17,295 bases of DNA from an uncultured Pseudomonadota bacterium (GTDB taxonomy: Bacteria > Bdellovibrionota_B > Oligoflexia > Oligoflexales > CAILAO01), in assembly GCA_903832105.1 (NCBI GenBank), contig CAILAO010000969.1, positions 1 to 17,295 on the forward strand, given 5' to 3'. The position numbers and the translations under genes are program-made. Below, piece after piece: positions 1-7,135 of this stretch. Each line of letters begins with the position of its first letter. The stretch's first letter is position 1. The notes beneath the pieces are model-generated. The model saw nothing but the letters and a program-made list of their open reading frames with translations. It did not search any database and was not told the DNA's origin.

Positions 1-160
1 AAGCGGAATTCCCCCCAAACCCCCCTTCCGCTTTTCCTTTTCTCAAACGGAACGGGAACGGAAGCAGGCGGGCAAAAATTCCTTCCCCCCAACCCCCTTC
101 CTTTTTGCCCGCCTGCTTGGGCTTCGCCCCCAAAACTTTTCGGCGGACGGGTTTTTCGGC
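1..160. repeat. Left arm of long inverted repeat bounding the defence cassette
   Basis: The arm is the reverse complement of 7871-8048. The outermost 112 nt appear identical, followed by an 18-nt length difference and then a second matching block ending at 160. It contains nested hairpins: 1-8 pairs with 26-33, 62-78 pairs perfectly with 102-118 (17 bp), and a short GC stem lies at 119-129. The first two hairpins have C-rich loops. No reading frame is convincing. The window starts inside the repeat, so its outer limit and any target duplication cannot be seen. Confidence 0.9.
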
Positions 161-183
161 GGTTAAATGCATAAATACATTGT

Positions 184-198
184 ATCCCATTTTGGGAT
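184..198. promoter_or_regulatory. Palindromic operator candidate upstream of the controller gene
   Basis: A perfect inverted repeat, ATCCCA-TTT-TGGGAT, lies 34 nt before the controller ATG at 232. Restriction controller (C) proteins bind short palindromes just upstream of their own genes, so this is a plausible C-box. A weaker, imperfect palindrome follows at about 199-217. That it is a binding site is inferred from position and symmetry only. Confidence 0.4.
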
Positions 199-231
199 TA
201 TACCACAATAGGATATATCATAGAAGTACAT

Positions 232-453
232 ATGAGCAAGTCAGTTTACTCAAAAGACTATAAAGATATCATCGAACGCTTAAAAACAGCGCGTATTGAG
301 GCTGGACTTGCCCAGCAAGAGGTTGCCGACAAACTCGGTAAGCCACAATCCTATATCTCAAAAATAGAGTCCGGCGAAAGACGGCTTGATGTTGCAGAGA
401 TCAAGAAGTTCGCCACGATTTATAAAAAAGATGTTTCTTTTTTCATAAAATAA
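232..453 (+). CDS. HTH transcriptional regulator, likely restriction controller (C) protein
   Basis: This 73-residue protein is almost entirely an XRE/Cro-type helix-turn-helix domain. Residues 14-60 carry the family pattern (RLKTARIEAGLAQQEVADKL, then PQSYISKIESGERR). The size and position match C proteins of type II restriction systems, which delay endonuclease expression until the host DNA is methylated. The stop codon is separated by one base from the ATG of the endonuclease gene, so the two are almost certainly co-transcribed. There is no clear Shine-Dalgarno before the ATG. A palindrome at 184-198 is the obvious candidate autoregulatory site. The HTH call is certain; the C-protein role is inferred from context. 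Confidence 0.85.
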   Translation: MSKSVYSKDYKDIIERLKTARIEAGLAQQEVADKLGKPQSYISKIESGERRLDVAEIKKFATIYKKDVSFFIK

Positions 454-454
454 T

Positions 455-1627
455 ATGGCGAAACGAATAAAAAGAGATTGGCATCCCAATTTTAAAAAAT
501 ACATGAAGTTTATTTCTGAACACCCGAATTATGCGGGTATGCCATTTTTGTACAAGAAAGATGGATCTATTCGTTGGGTAGTAACTAGGAACAGTGAAGC
601 GGGACAGGCTCGTTTGAAATGGTGGGATAAAAAAAGAAAAGAGTTAGGTTTACCAAAAGGTGATGCTTGGATATCAAAAACTGCTCGAGAAATTCATCCG
701 ACTGGAGAAAAACCGTGTCAAATTTGCGGAAATGTTATGAGCCTAGATTATATTTACCAAAACAAACGTAACTCTATGAGTCCTGGAGCTATGAGTAATG
801 CTCCGGATCGTTTGGATGGTTATCATACTTATAATCTATGTTGTCGGAGCAAGCAGGACACAGGAAGGCATAAGAGTAATCTTGCCCGCTATGGGGAAGA
901 TAGACGCGCTTATGAAAATTGGTCAGAGGGAGATTGGAAGGCTGCAAGCTGGCTGATGAAGGAATTTCAAAAACATGGTGTTAGTCCTGACCATCTCGGG
1001 CCCATTTCACTTGGTTTTAATCATAGACCGAAATTCAGACCGCTAACTAGGGCGGCTAATTCTGCACGAAACAATAGAATGACATTTGAAGATATAAAAT
1101 TACTTCTCCAAGAAGAGATGGCTGAACCAATTGTATCCGCTCATTCAAAATATATTTGGGACCTACTTAAAAATAAAGTTAGAAACGATACAGATGCATT
1201 AAAGCTCGGAAAATTGATGCGTGAAAATATGCATCATATCCTTTCAATATTTTCGTATCTTGCCAAAAAGGGCCATAAAGACTTTTTGATTAAGAATTTT
1301 TTACATCCAGAATATGCAAATTATTCAATAAAGTTTGATATTTTTGATCCAAAAACTGGAACTTATAAAGAAATGTTAAAGACCGGCGGAACAAAAAAGC
1401 AGTATGCAAATAACGCAAAGAGGTACATAAGAATTTCGCTTGAATCATTGAAGCAGTACTCTTTAAAGAAAAACAGAAACTTAAAGAAATGGCTCACTGA
1501 TGATACGGAAGAAAACCTTGCCCAAGTTGTTAAATACCTTGAGAGCGGAAACGAAAAGAAAGCTCTGTCAAAACTTTTTGAAACATTTGAGGTTGTTGCA
1601 AAACATCTCTCTACAAAATTTAACTAA
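455..1627 (+). CDS. Type IIS restriction endonuclease, Alw26I/Eco31I/Esp3I-like, HNH active site
   Basis: The 390-residue protein carries a CxxC pair (C88, C91) and a CC pair (C129, C130) that could bind zinc. A degenerate HNH core follows: SPDHLGPISLGF at 177-188 with D179 and H180, then ANSARNNRM at 201-209 with N202. This core matches the Alw26I/Eco31I/Esp3I family, which cuts a few bases outside an asymmetric GTCTC-containing site. The 23-residue spacing between D179 and N202 equals that of the catalytic Asp and Asn I recall for Eco31I. The protein is shorter than Eco31I (over 500 residues as I recall), mainly ahead of the active site, so specificity may differ. It follows the controller gene by one base, and its last 8 nt overlap the end of the convergent cytosine methyltransferase gene. 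The matching adenine and cytosine methyltransferases nearby support the call; the exact recognition site cannot be read from the sequence. Confidence 0.82.
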   Translation: MAKRIKRDWHPNFKKYMKFISEHPNYAGMPFLYKKDGSIRWVVTRNSEAGQARLKWWDKKRKELGLPKGDAWISKTAREIHPTGEKPCQICGNVMSLDYIYQNKRNSMSPGAMSNAPDRLDGYHTYNLCCRSKQDTGRHKSNLARYGEDRRAYENWSEGDWKAASWLMKEFQKHGVSPDHLGPISLGFNHRPKFRPLTRAANSARNNRMTFEDIKLLLQEEMAEPIVSAHSKYIWDLLKNKVRNDTDALKLGKLMRENMHHILSIFSYLAKKGHKDFLIKNFLHPEYANYSIKFDIFDPKTGTYKEMLKTGGTKKQYANNAKRYIRISLESLKQYSLKKNRNLKKWLTDDTEENLAQVVKYLESGNEKKALSKLFETFEVVAKHLSTKFN

Positions 1628-2741
1628 AAAGTTTAATGTATTCTTGTGGAGAAAGTAATCCTCTAACAAACTTTTGAAAAAAGTGTGTTGGTTTAGTTGT
1701 TATTTTAATCGGGGTATATTGATCGCCAACCTCAGTATTAAATAAATCACCTATCGCGTTTTGTGTAGTAATATAATCTTTCTCATCACAAATAAGAGGT
1801 TTAGGAAAAAATGTTTCGGGATTTCCTTGTAAGGTTCCGATTATAACAACTCGCTTTCTTTTTTGAGGCACGCCGAACTTAACAGCATGTAGTTTATGCC
1901 CAACTACAAAGTAACCCAATTTCTCAAAATTATTCTTAACTTCCTCATAAGTCTTACCGCCATTTATGGTCATAATACCCTCTACATTCTCCAACAAAAA
2001 AACTTTCGGTTTGAGTTTTTTTACAACATTTACAAACTCTTTATAAAGAAGATTACGAGGATCATCTATCATTCTTTTTCCTGCATGAGAAAAGCCCTGA
2101 CAAGGCGGCCCTCCGACAACTATATCAACTTTTCCTTTCTTAGATTTTTCTAAAATTTCATTCTGAATTTTCTTATCAGTAATATCGCCCTCAATCAAAA
2201 GAGTGCCTTTGTGATTAGCTCTGTATGTTTCGCATGCTTGTTTAAAATTATCATTAGCAACAACAACATTATATCCAGCCCAACCAAAACCAAGACTTAA
2301 TCCACCAGCCCCACAGAAAAGATCAAGCAAATTTTTTGTCTTCGTCTTCTTTTTTATTTGAGTTGCAATAGAAAAAGCAAGTAAGGGAGGAACGGCATTA
2401 CCAATTTGTTTACACAAAGAACCTTTTGATCCTTGAAAAATATAATTGTCAGGAAAAGACTGGAATCGAGCTGCTTCGCGAGCACTTATTACACGATCGT
2501 GAATAGGATGAATGTATGTGCCGTTTCCTGGACGATTAAAATATGTTGTTATCGTATAACTAGGTTTTTCAAAAGAAAGGCGTCCGTATAAAGTAGTTCG
2601 CCCCCCAGACACTCGTATTTGTTCAAGTCTTTTGGATGGTATATCAAGAGGAATATTTTTCCAGTTTCCGCCAGGCGGAACAGACTTAACCATTCTAAGA
2701 TCGTTTTTACTAAGCGAATAAGTTGTATGATTATAGACCAT
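1620..2741 (-). CDS. DNA (cytosine-5-)-methyltransferase, circularly permuted
   Basis: All main C5-methyltransferase motifs are present but in permuted order. Motif IX (REAARFQSFPDNY, 88-100) and motif X (QIGNAVPP, 112-119) come first. Then come motif I (LLDLFCGAGGLS, 138-149), motif IV with catalytic C214 (GGPPCQGFS, 210-218), motif VI (ENV, 251-253) and motif VIII (QKRKR, 293-297). The normal order puts IX and X last. The target-recognition segment is probably split between the C-terminal 65 residues and the extreme N-terminus. I chose the ATG at 2741 (373 residues), which overlaps the upstream adenine methyltransferase by 11 nt. A TTG at 2783 would add 14 lysine-rich residues and a 53-nt overlap. 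In Alw26I-like systems one C5 and one N6 enzyme modify opposite strands of the asymmetric site, which fits this pair. Confidence 0.9.
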   Translation of the reverse strand: MVYNHTTYSLSKNDLRMVKSVPPGGNWKNIPLDIPSKRLEQIRVSGGRTTLYGRLSFEKPSYTITTYFNRPGNGTYIHPIHDRVISAREAARFQSFPDNYIFQGSKGSLCKQIGNAVPPLLAFSIATQIKKKTKTKNLLDLFCGAGGLSLGFGWAGYNVVVANDNFKQACETYRANHKGTLLIEGDITDKKIQNEILEKSKKGKVDIVVGGPPCQGFSHAGKRMIDDPRNLLYKEFVNVVKKLKPKVFLLENVEGIMTINGGKTYEEVKNNFEKLGYFVVGHKLHAVKFGVPQKRKRVVIIGTLQGNPETFFPKPLICDEKDYITTQNAIGDLFNTEVGDQYTPIKITTKPTHFFQKFVRGLLSPQEYIKLFS

Positions 2742-4611
2742 AAGCAAATAGACTTTCTTTTTGTTGTTTAAAAATTGAACCAATCAGTTTTTCATGTTTA
2801 CCTAAAACGTAATTCATCTCTTCTTTATTTAATCCATACATCTCAAATACTTTCATATTTAATTTGTATACATTTTCCCGATCATCACTATTTTTAATAA
2901 GAGAAACCAATTTCTCTATTTCCTTTCTATCAGAAATTGAAGGTATAACAATTGGTAATTCTGCTAGTTCGTAATTACTAATGTGATTATTTGAATTTGT
3001 TATTTTAAATCTCCAGTTCAGCAACATAGAATTGAGTATTCCTAATAAATAATCAAGACCAACTTCTTGATTTCCAAAAAGAGATTCATCAAATGTAAGA
3101 AAATTACAAGAATTACCCAAAACAATATTTTCAGGTATTTTAGTAAACTTCAAACGTTTTTCAAGATGAATGTTTGATATTTGCTGACAAACAAGTCTTT
3201 CCCTTGAGATATATTTGTTTTTTTCAGCTGTTCTTTTTATAAATTTTTCATCAGCAAAGAATTCGCCCAGTGTATAAGAAAATTCACTTACATTATTTCC
3301 TCTCAGTAGCGGTAGGGTTGTTTTTTCTTTTGTTATAAAACCCTTGTCCAAAGTCAGATCTAGTTCTCCTCGCGCATTACAAACTGAAGATAAGCTACGA
3401 AGCTTTGGAAATGCATTTAATTTTTGTAAAATTTTCCACCCGATTTCATTTTCTATAACAATCGGTGCAGTTTCGCTTATTTGTTCGATATGTTCAATAT
3501 TTACTTCAACCCCCTCATTAAGAAAGTCCTTTTGACTAACTACTTTCGGATTGATTCGTATAATATTTCCTGGCTCTTTTTTATCTAAAGCAAAAAAACA
3601 AAAAGCTTGAGATATGTCCGGGAAAAACTCATTTTTCTCAGGAATTATATAAATCTTAAATAACTTGTATTTATTTATTATTCTCTTTCTAAGGAGCTCG
3701 CTCTGTTTATCATTTAGCAATGTAATTGGAATAATCGCACCAACCTTACTTAATTGGTGTGTATAATTTTCAAGGATTTCTTCTAGAAAAATTTTGTAGT
3801 AATTAAGTGTTCCTTGATTAAATTTGTAGACATTGTTTGTTCTGATAAAGTCTAAAACATTCTTAATATCAAGTGCGTGTTGATTTGAATTTAACTCGTC
3901 CTTATACTTATTACTATTTGCCTTAAGTAATTTATAAGGTGGGTTTGTCAAAACAACATCGAAACCCTTAGTAATGCCGAAAATATCTTTTGGATTTACC
4001 TTTTTAATCTTTCCGTCGTGATTATCAAACAAAACGTCGCCCTTGAAGTAATTTCTAGAATTTATTTTTATGGATATGCCGTATCTAGACTTGATGTAAA
4101 GGGGTAATAGTCTGACAAGAAGATCAATGGCTTCGGCATCAATGTCTGAGAAGTAAATTTGATCAATAAATTTTTGAAAAACTTTAGAATTAAGCATTCC
4201 AACTCTTCCCAACACTTCATCTATGTAAGCAATTACGAAAATACCCGTACCTGAGCATGGTTCGTAGAAACTCAATCCCAAGATATCTTTATCGTCTGAG
4301 TCACTGAGGCTCTCTTTGGCGATTAAGCGTGCGATTGAATAATCGGTATAATAAATACCAAAGTGTTTTCTTTTATCCGTGTTTATAATTTTTTCAGATT
4401 CCTTATGCTTTTGGTGTAACAATCCAATTAACTGATAAATCTTTAATGGATCAATTTTGTTTTCAGTTTGTAAACTTTTATAGAGTAGCTCATCTGTTTG
4501 ATCATCTAATCGTGGGTTGTTATCAAAAAAGCTAAAAAGTCTTATTAAAAGATTTTGTGAATCTGAGTAATAAGAACAAAATGAATTATAAATTTTAAAT
4601 ATTTCGTTCAT
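2731..4611 (-). CDS. Adenine-specific DNA methyltransferase of Alw26I/Eco31I/Esp3I type
   Basis: This is a 626-residue N6-adenine methyltransferase. Residues 84-100 (FGIYYTDYSIARLIAKE) match the segment preceding motif I in Eco57I/Alw26I-type enzymes. Motif I is YEPCSGTGIF (116-125), the SAM-binding acidic motif is YFSDID (153-158), and the catalytic motif IV is NPPY (223-226). The C-terminal 300 residues are the expected target-recognition region. It transfers a methyl group from SAM to adenine in one strand of the restriction site. It starts 26 nt after the lexA-like stop and overlaps the cytosine methyltransferase, so the three form one minus-strand operon. TATAAT sequences within the 26-nt gap on the coding strand could give it an additional leaderless promoter. 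Confidence 0.9.
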   Translation of the reverse strand: MNEIFKIYNSFCSYYSDSQNLLIRLFSFFDNNPRLDDQTDELLYKSLQTENKIDPLKIYQLIGLLHQKHKESEKIINTDKRKHFGIYYTDYSIARLIAKESLSDSDDKDILGLSFYEPCSGTGIFVIAYIDEVLGRVGMLNSKVFQKFIDQIYFSDIDAEAIDLLVRLLPLYIKSRYGISIKINSRNYFKGDVLFDNHDGKIKKVNPKDIFGITKGFDVVLTNPPYKLLKANSNKYKDELNSNQHALDIKNVLDFIRTNNVYKFNQGTLNYYKIFLEEILENYTHQLSKVGAIIPITLLNDKQSELLRKRIINKYKLFKIYIIPEKNEFFPDISQAFCFFALDKKEPGNIIRINPKVVSQKDFLNEGVEVNIEHIEQISETAPIVIENEIGWKILQKLNAFPKLRSLSSVCNARGELDLTLDKGFITKEKTTLPLLRGNNVSEFSYTLGEFFADEKFIKRTAEKNKYISRERLVCQQISNIHLEKRLKFTKIPENIVLGNSCNFLTFDESLFGNQEVGLDYLLGILNSMLLNWRFKITNSNNHISNYELAELPIVIPSISDRKEIEKLVSLIKNSDDRENVYKLNMKVFEMYGLNKEEMNYVLGKHEKLIGSIFKQQKESLFAYGL

Positions 4612-4637
4612 AGATTATAGATTATTATACAACTGAA

Positions 4638-5261
4638 CTAGAGTTCCCGCCTAAGCACACCAACAACTTTACCCTGTATTTCAACATTCGTTTCATAAAA
4701 TGGCTTCATATACTTGTTTGCCGGAACAAGTTTTATGCGTTTTTTCTCGCGATAAATCTTTTTCAGCGTAACCGCGTCTTTGTCCGGCAAGTATGCAACT
4801 GCTTTTTCCCCGTCATCAACTGTTTGCTGTTCGCGGACGATAACAACATCGCCGTCTGAAATGCCCTCTTCAATCATACTTGTTCCGGTAACTTTCAAAG
4901 CGTAATAATTTGCGCCCCTTGAAAGCATACTGCGGGGGACTTCTATCGGTTCGGGGTTTCTGATTGCCTCAATCGGCCCTCCGGCGGCAATAAGCCCCAT
5001 GAGTGGGATTTCTACCACATCTCTTTTTTGATCGTTGAACGCCTGAATCGAACGTCTTTTACCTTTATCTGCGGAAAGCAAATTTTTCTTTCTCAAATAG
5101 GAAATATGCTGGTGAATTGTCGGGATAGAAACCCCAAAATTCTTGGCTATCTCGCCAAGAGATGGAGAATAGTCTTTCTCCCTTTGAAATTTTGTAACGA
5201 ATTGGAGAATTTCGGCTTGCCGTTTTGACGGCTTGCCCGCTCCCATTGACTTCTTTTCCAT
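4638..5261 (-). CDS. lexA: LexA-type autocleaving transcriptional repressor (HTH plus S24 peptidase)
   Basis: The 207-residue protein has LexA architecture. An N-terminal winged helix-turn-helix spans about 12-72, with recognition-helix region FGVSIPTIHQHISYLRKK (42-59). The cleavage site is Ala93-Gly94 in MGLIAAGGPIE. The catalytic dyad is Ser128 (GTSMIEEG) and Lys153 (GEKAVAYLP), so self-cleavage should work. Classical LexA cleaves itself when RecA-ssDNA filaments signal damage. It is divergent from the CBASS operon across 72 nt and is followed by both methyltransferase genes. On its strand TATACT ends 6 nt before the ATG, implying a leaderless mRNA. It could be the host SOS repressor, but its place inside an inverted-repeat cassette between two defence systems suggests a dedicated defence regulator. 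Confidence 0.9.
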   Translation of the reverse strand: MEKKSMGAGKPSKRQAEILQFVTKFQREKDYSPSLGEIAKNFGVSIPTIHQHISYLRKKNLLSADKGKRRSIQAFNDQKRDVVEIPLMGLIAAGGPIEAIRNPEPIEVPRSMLSRGANYYALKVTGTSMIEEGISDGDVVIVREQQTVDDGEKAVAYLPDKDAVTLKKIYREKKRIKLVPANKYMKPFYETNVEIQGKVVGVLRREL

Positions 5262-5333
5262 ACTTAGAGTATACTACCTAAAGATAACCTAAACAAGAGA
5301 GGTTATCCCCAAATTACAAATTAACCAAAAACT
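5262..5333. promoter_or_regulatory. Divergent promoter/operator between the lexA-like gene and the CBASS operon
   Basis: The 72-nt gap holds a palindromic -10 (AGTATACT, 5268-5275) readable on both strands. It also has two direct ACCTAAA copies 11 bp apart (5276-5282 and 5287-5293), and an 8-bp inverted repeat GATAACCT-N9-AGGTTATC (5283-5290 and 5300-5307). The TATACT lies 6 nt before the lexA-like ATG. The inverted repeat lies between this -10 and the GIY-YIG start codon, where a bound repressor would block rightward transcription. Operator function is inferred. Confidence 0.5.
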
Positions 5334-5630
5334 ATGCCTAAATTTACTCATACTCAAAAATTCACGAAAGCAAACATTGCCAATGTTCCCCAAGATAAGG
5401 CGATCATTTACAAGATAAAAAATAAAGACGGAGAAAACCTGTACACAGGAATCGCTGGTCGTGGTCGTGGGCAGGATCGGCTCATAGAGCACAAAGACAT
5501 TAAAAAAGAACGAATTCCTGAAGGGACTAGATTTCAGTACGCACAAGTTAAGACGAAGGTTCGCGCGCACCAAATCGAGAAAACGATTATCAAAAAGGAA
5601 CAGCCCGAACATAACGAACAACATAAATAA
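5334..5630 (+). CDS. Small GIY-YIG nuclease-fold protein, first gene of the CBASS-like operon
   Basis: This 98-residue protein is little more than one GIY-YIG domain. The first motif is AIIYKIKN (23-30), the second is LYTG (36-39), followed by R49 in RLIEH, E82 in IEKTII, and N94 after PEH. These are the Tyr, Gly, Arg, Glu and Asn positions conserved in the family, so catalytic competence is plausible. Such domains cleave DNA, often within repair or restriction enzymes. No separate DNA-binding domain is visible. It stops 3 nt before the membrane gene, placing it first in a tight four-gene operon. It may be a second effector or accessory nuclease; that role is inferred, and I know no established CBASS subtype with this arrangement. 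There is no Shine-Dalgarno before the ATG. Confidence 0.72.
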   Translation: MPKFTHTQKFTKANIANVPQDKAIIYKIKNKDGENLYTGIAGRGRGQDRLIEHKDIKKERIPEGTRFQYAQVKTKVRAHQIEKTIIKKEQPEHNEQHK

Positions 5631-5633
5631 TTT

Positions 5634-6146
5634 ATGAACTACTTACAAAGTATTTGGGAACTTCTAGGATCGCTTTCCCTGTTACATTGGTTGATAGTTT
5701 TGGCGGTAGCTGTACTTTCGTGGCTAGTGTATGTCTGGAGATATTTGAAGCTACAATACGGATTCGCAAGAAATCTAAAACGCAGAGTGTATTTCTTGAA
5801 AACATCCTCTGATAAAAATCTTCAAACAGAGAGGGACCTAATAAAGAATATAGGTCTATTCAATGTTCAAGACGACATCAAAGATATATCAGGAGATTTG
5901 AAAACACTGCAAAATCTAAAATCTAGATCGGCATTTATTGTTGGCTACGACACAAACTACTCTCTGTTTGGAGAATTGATTGATGAAGCAAGAAGCAAAA
6001 ATATTCCCGTGATTATATTCGCAAAGCAGGGCGAAATTCAAAATCAAGAGCACTGGAAAGCATTCAATGGATATATTTACTGTGATGTTGCAAACACATC
6101 GAATAGATTGTCCATAATATTATTAAACGTTTTAATGATCGTATAA
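5634..6146 (+). CDS. Membrane-anchored protein, candidate CBASS effector
   Basis: This 170-residue protein has a strongly hydrophobic N-terminal segment (about 11-40) forming one long or two short membrane spans, a basic juxtamembrane stretch (46-51), and a soluble domain of about 115 residues. The soluble part alternates predicted strands and helices (RRVYFLK, SAFIVGYD, IPVIIFAK, GYIYCDV), suggesting a Rossmann-like or TIR-like fold, but I cannot assign a family. In CBASS the gene beside the CD-NTase usually encodes the effector, and TM-plus-sensor proteins kill by damaging the membrane after binding the cyclic nucleotide. Its position 2 nt before the CD-NTase start supports this role. The membrane call is firm; the effector function is inferred. 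Confidence 0.65.
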   Translation: MNYLQSIWELLGSLSLLHWLIVLAVAVLSWLVYVWRYLKLQYGFARNLKRRVYFLKTSSDKNLQTERDLIKNIGLFNVQDDIKDISGDLKTLQNLKSRSAFIVGYDTNYSLFGELIDEARSKNIPVIIFAKQGEIQNQEHWKAFNGYIYCDVANTSNRLSIILLNVLMIV

Positions 6147-6148
6147 CT

Positions 6149-7135
6149 ATGACTACCAAAGAATACTTCGAGAAATTTATCGGCAAAATAAATCTTAAGA
6201 TCGAGGATGAGGAGCGTGCATTCATCGAGGAGAAACAAAATGCAATTCGCGAGAAGTTGCGCGAGAAGCTATCGCTTCAAGACGACTTTCTCACCGGATC
6301 ATACAAGCGACATACAATAATCAAGCCAAAAAACAAGGGCGAAAAGTTTGATGTTGATGTTTTCGTGGCTTTCGCCAATGAGGACTACGGGGGAACTGAT
6401 CTAGCTGATCTCCGGCAAATGGTTATAGGTGCCCTGCATGCAATCAAGGAGGAGAATTCTGATCTTGCTATCACTGTTATCAATGAGGAACAGAACCGGT
6501 CTGTTGGGGTTGAGTTCGGAAACAATTTCCAAATTGACATCGTGCCCGCCATTCAGATTGAGAAAGACAAGCTGTATAAGATTTTCGATAGGCGCACGCT
6601 GGAAGCTGTTAAATCAAACCCAAAACTCCACGGAGAACTATTAAGTAAGGCGAACGAGAATGCAGGTGGCTTGCTTGTACCATTAATCAAGATTTTGAAA
6701 GCGTGGAAGCGCGAGAAATGTGATTATGTAAAGTCATTCCATATCGAATTGATGGTTGTTAAGATATTTACCGGCTCGACCATCGATTCTATCCCAAAAG
6801 GACTCGCCACATTTTTTGAATCTGCTGAAGGGTACTTTGAGAAAGCATGTTTAAAAGACCCCGCAAATAATGAGATGCTGATTGACGAATATCTTGATAA
6901 AGACGGCACGAGGGATGAGGTACGAACTCTCATTGAGACGGAAAAAACGGTTGCCAAGGTTGCCGTGGAAGCAGAGAAAGCGGGAGATGAGAGCAAGGCA
7001 GTAAAGGAATGGGAGAAAATTTTTGAATCTGATGACGGCAAAAAAGTAGGCGGAGATCGGCCACTCTCAACCGGGCCAACCTTTATCAATCGGACTCCGT
7101 CTAGGCCACATTGCAATGCTCGACCTAATTATTAA
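6149..7135 (+). CDS. CD-NTase (cGAS/DncV-like nucleotidyltransferase) of a CBASS system
   Basis: The 328-residue protein has the signature of the CD-NTase/OAS-like polymerase-beta superfamily. There is a GS motif (G50-S51 in LTGSYKRHT), a DxD metal pair (D68 and D70 in KFDVDVFV), and the third carboxylate D130 (FQIDIVPAI). A helical C-terminal half follows (about 165-300). Such enzymes make cyclic di- or trinucleotides on phage infection, which activate a toxic effector. All three acidic residues are present, so it should be active; the product cannot be read from sequence. It starts 2 nt after the candidate effector, and its last 20 nt overlap the E2-like gene. That order is typical of short type II CBASS, where the E2-like partner acts on the CD-NTase. 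The last 30 residues are polar, unlike the rest. Confidence 0.88.
   Translation: MTTKEYFEKFIGKINLKIEDEERAFIEEKQNAIREKLREKLSLQDDFLTGSYKRHTIIKPKNKGEKFDVDVFVAFANEDYGGTDLADLRQMVIGALHAIKEENSDLAITVINEEQNRSVGVEFGNNFQIDIVPAIQIEKDKLYKIFDRRTLEAVKSNPKLHGELLSKANENAGGLLVPLIKILKAWKREKCDYVKSFHIELMVVKIFTGSTIDSIPKGLATFFESAEGYFEKACLKDPANNEMLIDEYLDKDGTRDEVRTLIETEKTVAKVAVEAEKAGDESKAVKEWEKIFESDDGKKVGGDRPLSTGPTFINRTPSRPHCNARPNY

Noticed and set aside
2742..2783. TTG start adding 14 residues to the cytosine methyltransferase
   Set aside because: It would need a 53-nt overlap with the upstream gene and has no ribosome-binding site. The ATG at 2741 is closer to the first conserved motif.
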